From positions 1-64,000 of the forward strand of contig JALUXG010000042.1 of the NCBI GenBank assembly GCA_027019085.1: DNA of 64,000 bases, given 5' to 3'. The notes under the pieces were generated by a model, which was not told where the DNA came from, ran no database searches, and was given only the letters and a program-made list of their open reading frames with translations. A program made the translations under genes and the position numbers. Source of the stretch: Rhodanobacteraceae bacterium. Its GTDB lineage: Bacteria > Pseudomonadota > Gammaproteobacteria > Xanthomonadales > Rhodanobacteraceae. Positions 30,180 through 37,501 of the stretch are shown here, piece after piece. Every line of letters begins with the position of its first letter. Positions within the stretch are counted from its first letter, which is position 1.

Positions 30180-31405
30180 GTGCAGGCCCCCGCGCGGACA
30201 AAGGCCAGGCAGGCATTGTTGCCGCCAAAGCCGAAGGAGTTGCTGAGTGCGACATCGATGCCTGCGCGGCTGCTCTGCAGGGCGAGCTGTTGCGCGCATG
30301 CCGGTTCCGGCCGTGAACAGCCCAGGGTGCCCGGCACGATGCCGTGATCGAGTGCGAGCAGGGCAATGGCCGCCTCGAGCACGCCGGCTGCGCCCAGGGT
30401 ATGGCCGGTATAGCCCTTGGTCGAACTGACGCGCACGTGTGCAGGAAACAGCCGGGCAACCAGGGCCGCTTCGACCTCGTCGTTCTTGCGCGTGGCGGTA
30501 CCGTGCAGGTTGATGTAGCCGACCTGCCCTGCTGTGATGCCGGCGCGCGCGAGTGCTTCGCGCATGGCCAGTTCCGCACCCGCGCCCTGCGGGTGCGGTG
30601 TGGACATGTGGTAGGCGTCACTGGACTCCCCGTATCCCGCCAGGCGTGGTGCATCCGGTGCCTGCTCGGCGCGTTCGAGCAGCGCGAAACCGGCCGCCTC
30701 GCCGATGGAGATGCCGTCGCGGGCGACATCGAACGGCCGGCACGGCGCGGCTGAAACCAGCTCCAGCGCATTGAATCCGAACAGCACGCTGTCGCACAGC
30801 GTGTCCACGCCACCGACCACGGCGGCATCGGCCCAGCCCGTGGCGATCAGGCGCGATGCCATGGCGAATACCTTGGCGCTCGAGGAACAGGCCGTCGAGA
30901 CGGTCATGCACGGCCCGTGCAGATCCAGTGCCTCGCGCACGAAACCGCCCAGCGAATGCAGGCAGTGGATGGCCGGGCGGCGTGCCTGCGGGGGCAGGCG
31001 ACCGTCGTCATCGAGATCGCGGTAGCCGGCTTCGGTGGTGGCGATGCTGCCGGTCGATGTGCCCATCAGGACCGCGATGCGGCGTGCCCCGTAACGCGTG
31101 CTGGCAGCGTTTGCCGCAGCAACGAACCCGTCCTGGTTCAGGCCCGTCCAGGCCAGCCGGTTGTTGCGGCTTTCCCAGCCGGCCAGCGGCTCGGGTAGCG
31201 GTTCGGATTCCAGGGCGTCGACGCGGCCGACCCAGCAATCGAGCGGCCGGCTGCTGATGCGATTGGGCTCCAGGCCGCCGCGCATCGCGATCAGCGCGTC
31301 GGCATGGGCGGCCAGGCCGCGGCCAAGCGCGGAGGTGGCGGTGAAGGCGCTGATGGCCAGTGCGGGCATGATCTCGGGCATAGGCTGGCAGGGTAGCGTC
31401 TGCAC
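30176..31405 (-). CDS. Beta-ketoacyl-ACP synthase of the pigment cluster
   Basis: 409-residue KAS II-like enzyme that extends the polyene by decarboxylative condensation. The nucleophile is Cys173 in VSTACSSS; the two active-site histidines are in LHGTAT and KGYTGHTLGAAG; FGFGGNNA ends the domain. The start is a GTG at 31405 with AGGGGA 9 bases upstream; ATG 31381 is an alternative. It is the first gene of the minus-strand unit KS, CLF, GT2. Confidence 0.9.
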   Translation of the reverse strand: MQTLPCQPMPEIMPALAISAFTATSALGRGLAAHADALIAMRGGLEPNRISSRPLDCWVGRVDALESEPLPEPLAGWESRNNRLAWTGLNQDGFVAAANAASTRYGARRIAVLMGTSTGSIATTEAGYRDLDDDGRLPPQARRPAIHCLHSLGGFVREALDLHGPCMTVSTACSSSAKVFAMASRLIATGWADAAVVGGVDTLCDSVLFGFNALELVSAAPCRPFDVARDGISIGEAAGFALLERAEQAPDAPRLAGYGESSDAYHMSTPHPQGAGAELAMREALARAGITAGQVGYINLHGTATRKNDEVEAALVARLFPAHVRVSSTKGYTGHTLGAAGVLEAAIALLALDHGIVPGTLGCSRPEPACAQQLALQSSRAGIDVALSNSFGFGGNNACLAFVRAGACT

Positions 31406-31481
31406 GATGAAATTTCCCCTGCTGCAGATCGGCGATGCAGGCTTGCGTTAGGCTTCGCGCTTGAGCTGACTGGAACCGTGC

Positions 31482-32177
31482 ATGCGCGCGAATGTGACTT
31501 CTTTGCGTCGTGGCCCCTGGCGCTACCTGCGCGATCGCGACGTGCTGCACTCGCTGGCGGTGACCCTGCTGGCCTTCGTGTGCAGTGGCGGGTTGCTCGG
31601 ACTGGTCTATCTAGTCCGTGTATGGCGCATGGCGCGCACCCGTGCCACGGATACGGGCAACGCACGCATCGCACTGGTGTTCGGGCGCAGGCTGCAGGAT
31701 GAACGTCCCGAAGACGATTACCGCCATCGTCTCGAACGCGTGCTGGCACTGGCCCACCAGGGGCTTGTCGACCGGGTGCTGCTGCTGGGTGGCGGCAGCG
31801 GGAGCCGCCTCAGCGAGGCGCAGGCCGGTGCCCACTGGCTGCGTGCGCAGGGCTGGCCCGTGCATGTGCCGCTGGAACTGGAGCAGTCCTCGATCGACTC
31901 GCTGGAAAACCTGCGTCACGCGCGCGAGCTGCTGCGTGCGGACGGCCTGCCGCCGGTGGTCCTGGTCACCAGCCGTTACCACCTGGCCCGCTGCCAGCTG
32001 CTGGCGGACCGGCTGGGCCTTGACGCCCACCCGGTCGCCGCCGAGCCCGAACTGCCCCGCCACACCCGCTACCGCCTGCGCATGGTGCTGGAGGCGGCGT
32101 ATCTGATGTGGATCGACGTCGGCCTGCGCTGGGCGCACCTGATCGGGCACGAGCGCATGACGGCACGCTTGCGCTGA
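31482..32177 (+). CDS. YdcF/SanA-like DUF218 membrane protein
   Basis: 231 residues. One N-terminal membrane helix (about residues 24-46) is followed by a DUF218 domain: IALVFGRRL, VLLLGGGSGSRLSEA, a SSIDSLENLRHAREL helix and VVLVTSRYHLARC. DUF218 proteins are tied to envelope barrier function (SanA, ElyC), but their chemistry is uncertain. It is divergent from the KS gene and may serve envelope insertion of the pigment, or be unrelated. Confidence 0.82.
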   Translation: MRANVTSLRRGPWRYLRDRDVLHSLAVTLLAFVCSGGLLGLVYLVRVWRMARTRATDTGNARIALVFGRRLQDERPEDDYRHRLERVLALAHQGLVDRVLLLGGGSGSRLSEAQAGAHWLRAQGWPVHVPLELEQSSIDSLENLRHARELLRADGLPPVVLVTSRYHLARCQLLADRLGLDAHPVAAEPELPRHTRYRLRMVLEAAYLMWIDVGLRWAHLIGHERMTARLR

Positions 32178-32202
32178 GTATTCTCCGTGCCGCTTGTGGA
32201 GT

Positions 32203-33735
32203 TCAGTGCCCACCCCCGCCGGCCGGGGCGCCTGCCTTGGGTCCGAACGGTGGCCGCGCCAGCCAGATGACGGCAATCAGGCCGATGAAGATCCAGCCGA
32301 GCACGTGGAATATCTCGTTGAAGGCGATCTGGTAGCTCTGCTGGGTGATCATGCCGTTGAGGATGCGTCCGCCCAGTTCGGCATTGCCATGCCCGAGTGT
32401 CTGCAACGCGCTGCGTGATGCCTGATCGTAGGCGGTGATGTGTTCGGTCAGCTGGGCATGATGCACGTCGGCGCGGCGGAACCAGGCGAAGGTGGTGATG
32501 GAAGCGGCGAAACTGCCGCCCAGGGTGCGCAGGAAGGTGGCCAGGCCGGACCCGGAAGCGATTTCATCCTGGCGCAGGTCCGAGAGCAGGATGGTCAGCA
32601 CCGGCATGAAGAACAGCGCCACGCCCAGCCCCTGCCACAGTTGCACCAGCGCGACATGGGTGAAGTCCACGTCGAGGTTGAAGCCTGCGCGCATGAAGCA
32701 GGTCGCGCCCATGACCAGGAAGGAAAGGCCGGCGAGCACGCGCAGGTCCATCCTGGTGGCGTACTTGCCGACGAAGAAGGTCAGCAGTACCGGTATCACG
32801 CCCAGCGGGGCCGTGGCATATCCCGCCCAGGTGGCAGTGTAGTGCAGATTCTGCTGCAGCCACAGCGGTACCAGCAGCGCAATGGCGAAGAAAACGGCAT
32901 AGGCCAGCACCAGCGCCAGGGTGCCGGCGGCGAAGTTGCGATGGCGGAACAGCTTCAGGTCGACGATCGGGTCCGCATCGGTGAGTTCCCAGATCAGGAA
33001 CACCGACAGCGATATTGCGGCGATGATGCTCATCACCACGATGAAGCTGGAGTGGAACCAGTCCGCGTCATTGCCCTTGTCGAGCACGATCTGCAGCGCA
33101 CCAACACCGAGGATGAGGGTGCCCAGGCCGACCCAGTCGATGCGTGGACGCTGGGTCTTCTCGATCTTGCCCCGCAGCTGGTTGGCGATGACCGTGCTGG
33201 CGAAGATGCCGATCGGCACATTGATGAAGAAGATCCATGGCCAGGAATAACTGTCGGTGATCCAGCCACCCAGGATCGGCCCGGCGATCGGCGCGACCAC
33301 CGTGACCATCGCCAGCAGGGCCAGTGCCATGCCACGTTTTTCCGGGGGATAGACGCCGATCAGCAGGCTTTGCGTGATCGGGTACATCGGACCGGCGACC
33401 GCACCCTGGATGGTGCGGAATACCAGCAGCATGCCCATGCTCTGCGAGATGCCGCACATCAGCGAGGTCAGCGAGAACAGCAGGGTTGAAACGACGAACA
33501 GCCGCGTTTCGCCGAAGCGGCGGGAAAGAAATCCGGTCAGCGGCAGGGAAATGGCCATTGACACCGCGAACGAGGTGATCACCCAGGTGCTCTGGTCGTT
33601 GCTCACGCCAAGGCTTCCGGCAATGGTCGGCAGCGACACATTGGCAATGGTGGTGTCGAGCACCTGCATGAACGTGGCCAGCGACAGACCGATCGTGGTC
33701 AGTGCCAGATTCGGGGGGCGGAACGGTGTATCCAT
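32203..33735 (-). CDS. emrB: DHA2-family MFS drug exporter (EmrB-like)
   Basis: About 510 residues with 14 predicted helices, the DHA2 topology. Signature segments are LDTTIANVSLPTIAGSLG in helix 1, WVITSFAVSMAISLPLTGFL, the motif C-like APIAGPILGGWITD, and WRWIFFINVP-like WPWIFFINVP. It pumps drugs or other hydrophobic compounds using the proton gradient, with EmrA as periplasmic adaptor. ATG 33735 is assumed (GTG 33747 possible). It is the last gene of marR-emrA-emrB, 97 bases after emrA. No outer-membrane TolC-like gene is present here. Confidence 0.9.
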   Translation of the reverse strand: MDTPFRPPNLALTTIGLSLATFMQVLDTTIANVSLPTIAGSLGVSNDQSTWVITSFAVSMAISLPLTGFLSRRFGETRLFVVSTLLFSLTSLMCGISQSMGMLLVFRTIQGAVAGPMYPITQSLLIGVYPPEKRGMALALLAMVTVVAPIAGPILGGWITDSYSWPWIFFINVPIGIFASTVIANQLRGKIEKTQRPRIDWVGLGTLILGVGALQIVLDKGNDADWFHSSFIVVMSIIAAISLSVFLIWELTDADPIVDLKLFRHRNFAAGTLALVLAYAVFFAIALLVPLWLQQNLHYTATWAGYATAPLGVIPVLLTFFVGKYATRMDLRVLAGLSFLVMGATCFMRAGFNLDVDFTHVALVQLWQGLGVALFFMPVLTILLSDLRQDEIASGSGLATFLRTLGGSFAASITTFAWFRRADVHHAQLTEHITAYDQASRSALQTLGHGNAELGGRILNGMITQQSYQIAFNEIFHVLGWIFIGLIAVIWLARPPFGPKAGAPAGGGGH

Positions 33736-33832
33736 GGGCACTGACACGACAGGGCGGGAGAACCGGGGCAGGGCGAAAGTGGCGTACGGCGTGGATCGCG
33801 ATCCACGCCGATGGTCAGGGTCGGAAGCGCGA

Positions 33833-35029
33833 TCAGGGTTGTTTCGGATGTCCCGAGTTGTGTTTGATGATGCGCGCGATCAGCGCATCGGCATCGCGCA
33901 GCTGGTGGCGGTAGACCTCGGTGGTGAAGACCGGTCCGGTCGGCGCCTTTTGCGCCAGCACCGGTCCGGAGCGGTGGTGCAGGTTGACCGAAGCGTTCAT
34001 CGAGAGACCGATGCGCAGCGGATGTGCCTTGATGTCCGCCGGGTCGAGGCGGATGCGCACCGGCACGCGCTGCACGATCTTGATCCAGTTGCCGGTGGCG
34101 TTTTGCGCCGGCAGCAAGGCGAATGCGCTGCCGGTACCGATGCCCAGGCTCTGCACCGTGCCGTGAAAGGTGACCGAACTGCCGTAGAGGTCCGATGTCA
34201 GGGTCACCGGCTGGCCGATGCGCATGTTGCCGAGCTGGGTTTCCTTGAAGTTGGCGTCGACCCAGACCTGCCCGAGTGGCACCACGGCCATCAGCGGCTC
34301 GCCGGGCTGTACCCGCTGGCCGACCTGCACCGTGCGCTGGGCGACATACCCGGTAACCGGTGCAACCAGCGTGGTGCGCACCTTCTGCAGGTACGCCGCG
34401 CGCACCCGTGCGGCCGCGGCCAGCACGTCCGGGTGCGTGGCGATGACGGTGTCATCGACCTGCACCTTGCCCGAGCGGTAGTGCTGCATGGCTGCCGCCA
34501 GGGCGCTTTCGGCGGCCGCCAGGGTGTCGCGGGCATGTGCAAGGGTTTCTATCGACACCGCGCCATCGCGCACCAGTCCCTGGCGCCGGCGGTAGTCGGC
34601 ACGGGCCTTGTCCAGGGCAATGCGCCGTGCGGCCAGTTCGGCCTGTTGACCCTTCACGCTGCGGTACAGGGCGCGCACTTTGCGCACCGTGCGGGCCAGG
34701 TCGGCTTCGGCACCCTGCAGGGCCACATCCGCATCGGCCGGGTCCAGCCGTACCAGTACCTGACCGGTATGCACCAGGTCGCCGTCCTCGGCGCCGATGC
34801 TGAGCACCGTGCCGGCCGTGCGCGGCGTGATCTGCACCACGTTGCCGTGCACGTAGGCGTCGTCGGTGGTTGCATACCAGCGGCCTTCGAGGAAATACCA
34901 CAGGGTCCAGGCGATGGCGGCAAGCACGATCACCGCCAACAGGCCGCGCAGCAGGAAGCTGCGGCGATTCTTGCCGGGCGTGGGTGCAGGTGCGGGTGCG
35001 GGTGCCGGAGTGTCGGTGGTCTGGCTCAT
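33833..35029 (-). CDS. emrA: EmrA-like membrane fusion protein
   Basis: 398-residue HlyD/EmrA adaptor. A proline- and alanine-rich N-terminal tail is followed by one membrane helix (about residues 25-46), a biotinyl-lipoyl half motif (VHGNVVQITPRTAGTV), a long coiled-coil hairpin (about residues 100-210), the second lipoyl half (TLVAPVTGYVAQRTVQ) and a beta-barrel domain. It couples the EmrB pump to an outer-membrane channel. It lies 7 bases after the MarR gene, which points to co-transcription and control by it. Confidence 0.9.
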   Translation of the reverse strand: MSQTTDTPAPAPAPAPTPGKNRRSFLLRGLLAVIVLAAIAWTLWYFLEGRWYATTDDAYVHGNVVQITPRTAGTVLSIGAEDGDLVHTGQVLVRLDPADADVALQGAEADLARTVRKVRALYRSVKGQQAELAARRIALDKARADYRRRQGLVRDGAVSIETLAHARDTLAAAESALAAAMQHYRSGKVQVDDTVIATHPDVLAAAARVRAAYLQKVRTTLVAPVTGYVAQRTVQVGQRVQPGEPLMAVVPLGQVWVDANFKETQLGNMRIGQPVTLTSDLYGSSVTFHGTVQSLGIGTGSAFALLPAQNATGNWIKIVQRVPVRIRLDPADIKAHPLRIGLSMNASVNLHHRSGPVLAQKAPTGPVFTTEVYRHQLRDADALIARIIKHNSGHPKQP

Positions 35030-35036
35030 GGGATTC

Positions 35037-35495
35037 TCAGTGGTCGGCTTGCAGACTGTCGAGCATGCGTGCGAGCAAGGTCATCAGGGTCTGGCGCTGA
35101 TCGGGATCGAGGTGCTGCAGGGCGCGTTCGGTGATGCGTTGCTGCACGGCGTGAATCGTTTTCCAGGCGACGATGCCGGCATCGGTGGCCGAGATGCGCA
35201 GGGCGCGCCGGTCGTGGGCATCGGGGTTGCGGCGCACGTAGCCCAGTGCGACCAGCTGGTCGATGACCCGGGTCATCGCGCCGGCGTCATGGTCCAGCTC
35301 ACGCGCCAGATCGCCTGAGCATTTGGGGCCATCGTGCACCAGCCGCTTCAGGGCCTGGGCCTGGGTGAAGCGCAGTTCCAGGCCCTGCATGCGCAGGCCC
35401 TGCTCGAGTGCACGCACCCATTCGACCCGGATGCGATGGATCAGCAGGCCGGGACCGGTGGCTGCGGTGTCGCTGGCGGTGCGGGGAGAGGGCAT
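35037..35495 (-). CDS. MarR family regulator of the efflux operon
   Basis: About 152 residues with a winged helix: the recognition region is CSGDLARELDHDAGAMTRVI and the wing is RRNPDAHDRRALRI, both typical of MarR/EmrR. It probably represses emrAB and is released by a substrate of the pump. ATG 35495 has no Shine-Dalgarno. The promoter placed upstream would start the RNA about at this ATG, so a leaderless message is plausible. An in-frame TTG at 35519 is less likely. Confidence 0.88.
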   Translation of the reverse strand: MPSPRTASDTAATGPGLLIHRIRVEWVRALEQGLRMQGLELRFTQAQALKRLVHDGPKCSGDLARELDHDAGAMTRVIDQLVALGYVRRNPDAHDRRALRISATDAGIVAWKTIHAVQQRITERALQHLDPDQRQTLMTLLARMLDSLQADH

Positions 35496-35500
35496 CGGAG

Positions 35501-35529
35501 CATTTTGTAGATTCGGCAATTATTGTCAA
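35501..35529 (-). promoter_or_regulatory. Probable leftward promoter of marR-emrAB
   Basis: On the minus strand a consensus TTGACA (35529-35524) is followed after 16 bases by CAAAAT (35507-35502). The predicted RNA start falls at or beside the marR ATG (35495), fitting the absence of a ribosome site. Confidence 0.5.
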
Positions 35530-35554
35530 GGCAAATATATTCATGACAAATAAT
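35519..35554. promoter_or_regulatory. AT-rich inverted repeat, candidate MarR operator
   Basis: ATTATTGTCA (35519-35528) and TGACAAATAAT (35544-35554) are near-perfect inverted arms around 15 bases. They cover the TTGACA -35 of the leftward promoter, so a bound repressor would block it. The site stands out against the GC-rich surroundings. Assignment to the adjacent MarR protein is inference. Confidence 0.5.
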
Positions 35555-35623
35555 ATCCGCGCAGCCGGTCCCCGGGGCGTGTTGCGCTGCCATGAGAGAC
35601 TTGCCAAAGGCGGTGACAGCCAA

Positions 35624-35647
35624 TATATTAGTAGACATGAATATAAT
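35624..35647 (+). promoter_or_regulatory. Palindromic promoter/operator of the persulfide dioxygenase-TauE pair
   Basis: TATATT (35624-35629) and AATATA (35640-35645) form an inverted repeat with a 10-base spacer. A perfect -10 TATAAT (35642-35647) overlaps the right arm. An AT-rich palindrome over the -10 of a blh-like operon is what is reported for the sulfide-responsive repressor BigR in Xylella and Agrobacterium; I compare by description only. No bigR gene is in the window. Confidence 0.55.
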
Positions 35648-35775
35648 GGCGGTTATGGATCCTGTCGCGCGTCTGCAGCTGCGCCATCGCCATGCCCAGG
35701 CATGCTTCGAGTCGGCATCCCCGACAGCCACGGGCACGGGATGCGCAGGTCCGCACACGAGGAGGAAACGCTCGC

Positions 35776-36657
35776 ATGAGTGAAACCATCAAGCCGCAGA
35801 TCAAGTCGTTCTTCGATCCGTCCAGCAGCACCTTCAGTTACGTGGTGCGCGATCCGGGTTCGCGCAAGGTTGCGATCATCGACAGTGTGCTCGATTTCGA
35901 TGCTGCCTCAGGCTCGACCGGTCATGCATCCGCGGATGCCATCGTCGACTACGTGCGTGGCAAGGGGTGGGAGGTGGAGTGGATCATCGACACCCATGTG
36001 CATGCCGATCACCTTTCGGCGGCGCCCTATCTCAAGGAAAGGCTCGGTGGAAGCATCGGCATCGGCGAACACATTGCCACCGTGCAGGATGTTTTCGGGA
36101 AGGTGTTCAATGCCGGTACCGAATTTGCACGCGACGGCAGCCAGTTCGATCACCTGTTCAAGGATGGTGAACAATACCGAGTCGGTACGGTGGAGGCACG
36201 CGCCCTGCATACGCCGGGACACACGCCTGCATGCATGACGCATGTGATCGGTGATGCGGCCTTCGTCGGTGACACGCTGTTCATGCCCGATTACGGAACC
36301 GCACGCTGCGATTTCCCTGGCGGCGACGCCCGCACCCTGTACCGATCCATCCGGAAGCTGTTCGCACTGCCTGATGACACGCGCGTGTTCATGTGCCACG
36401 ACTACCTGCCGGAGGGGCGCAGCGAGTACCAGCACGAAACCACCATTGCCGAGGAGAAGCGCGCGAACATCCACGTGCATGAAGGTATCGACGAGGCGCA
36501 ATTCGTCGCCATGCGCGAGCAGCGCGATGCCGGTCTGTCGATGCCGCGATTGATCCTGCCGTCCGTGCAGGTGAACATGCGTGCGGGACATTTTCCGCCC
36601 GCCGAGGACAACGGCGTGCACTATCTGAAGTTGCCCCTGAACCAGTTCGGGCACTGA
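35776..36657 (+). CDS. Persulfide dioxygenase-like metallo-beta-lactamase protein (Blh type)
   Basis: 293-residue MBL-fold protein. The metal motif is complete: His74, His76, Asp78 and His79 (HVHADH), a later His in TPGHTPA, and Asp in VGDTLFMPD. Such proteins (ETHE1/Blh) oxidise glutathione persulfide to sulfite, or act as glyoxalase II-like hydrolases. The next gene encodes a TauE-type exporter, which would remove sulfite and supports the persulfide role. ATG 35776 has GGAGGA 9 bases upstream. No rhodanese domain is fused. Confidence 0.85.
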   Translation: MSETIKPQIKSFFDPSSSTFSYVVRDPGSRKVAIIDSVLDFDAASGSTGHASADAIVDYVRGKGWEVEWIIDTHVHADHLSAAPYLKERLGGSIGIGEHIATVQDVFGKVFNAGTEFARDGSQFDHLFKDGEQYRVGTVEARALHTPGHTPACMTHVIGDAAFVGDTLFMPDYGTARCDFPGGDARTLYRSIRKLFALPDDTRVFMCHDYLPEGRSEYQHETTIAEEKRANIHVHEGIDEAQFVAMREQRDAGLSMPRLILPSVQVNMRAGHFPPAEDNGVHYLKLPLNQFGH

Positions 36658-36691
36658 TCTCACCCGAATCCCGAACAACGAGGAGAACGAC

Positions 36692-37465
36692 ATGGCAATA
36701 CCGCCGGATGTGCTGGCCGTGGGCTGCGGCTCGCTGGTCGGTCTGGCACTGGCTGTGGTGGGCGGCGGCGGTTCGATGCTGGCCATGCCGCTGCTGCTGT
36801 ATGTGGTCGGGGTACCGGGTGCACATGCGGCCATCGGCACCGGCGCGCTGGCGGTGTCGCTCAATGCCTTCGCCAACCTGGTTCCGCACGCGCGGGCCGG
36901 GCACGTGCGCTGGAAGGCCGCGTTCGTGTTTGCACCGGCGGTCATTATTGGGGCATGGCTGGGCTCCTCGCTGGGCAAGGTGGTCGACGGACGGCACCTG
37001 GTGGCACTGTTCGCCATGCTGATGCTGGTGGTAGCATTCATGATGGTCCGTGGACGTCACAACCACGGCGGCGATGCCTGGCCCAAGCCGCACATGACGC
37101 CGCGTCTTGGCGGGGTGGGGCTGAGTGCGGGAACGCTGGCCGGATTCTTCGGCATCGGGGGCGGCTTCCTGTATGTCCCGGGGCTGATGTTCGCCAGTGG
37201 CATGGGCATCATCTACGCCGTGGGCACCTCGCTGTTCGCCGTGGGTCTTTCGGCCCTGACCACCACGGTCAACTACATGCGTTCGGGCATCATGCCCGAG
37301 TGGCATGTCACTCTGGAGTTCATCGGCGGAGGCATCGTCGGTGGCTGGATCGGCGCGCTGCTGGCCAAGCGGCTGGCGCGCACGCGCGGTGCACTGACCC
37401 TGGTGTTCGCCGGCGTGCTGGTGGTGGTGTCGGGCTACATGCTGTGGCGAACCTGGCACGGCTGA
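36692..37465 (+). CDS. TauE/SafE family sulfite/sulfur anion exporter
   Basis: 257 residues and eight predicted helices in two repeated halves, each with a glycine-rich motif (VVGGGGSMLAMPLLL near residue 23 and GFFGIGGGFLYVPGL near residue 150), the hallmark of TauE/SafE. It is 34 bases after the dioxygenase gene with an AGGAG ribosome site, so the two form an operon: persulfide to sulfite, then sulfite out of the cell. The substrate is inferred from context. Confidence 0.85.
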   Translation: MAIPPDVLAVGCGSLVGLALAVVGGGGSMLAMPLLLYVVGVPGAHAAIGTGALAVSLNAFANLVPHARAGHVRWKAAFVFAPAVIIGAWLGSSLGKVVDGRHLVALFAMLMLVVAFMMVRGRHNHGGDAWPKPHMTPRLGGVGLSAGTLAGFFGIGGGFLYVPGLMFASGMGIIYAVGTSLFAVGLSALTTTVNYMRSGIMPEWHVTLEFIGGGIVGGWIGALLAKRLARTRGALTLVFAGVLVVVSGYMLWRTWHG

Positions 37466-37501
37466 GCCGGTGCAGCAGTCAGCAGCGGCAGGAGTGCCTG
37501 T

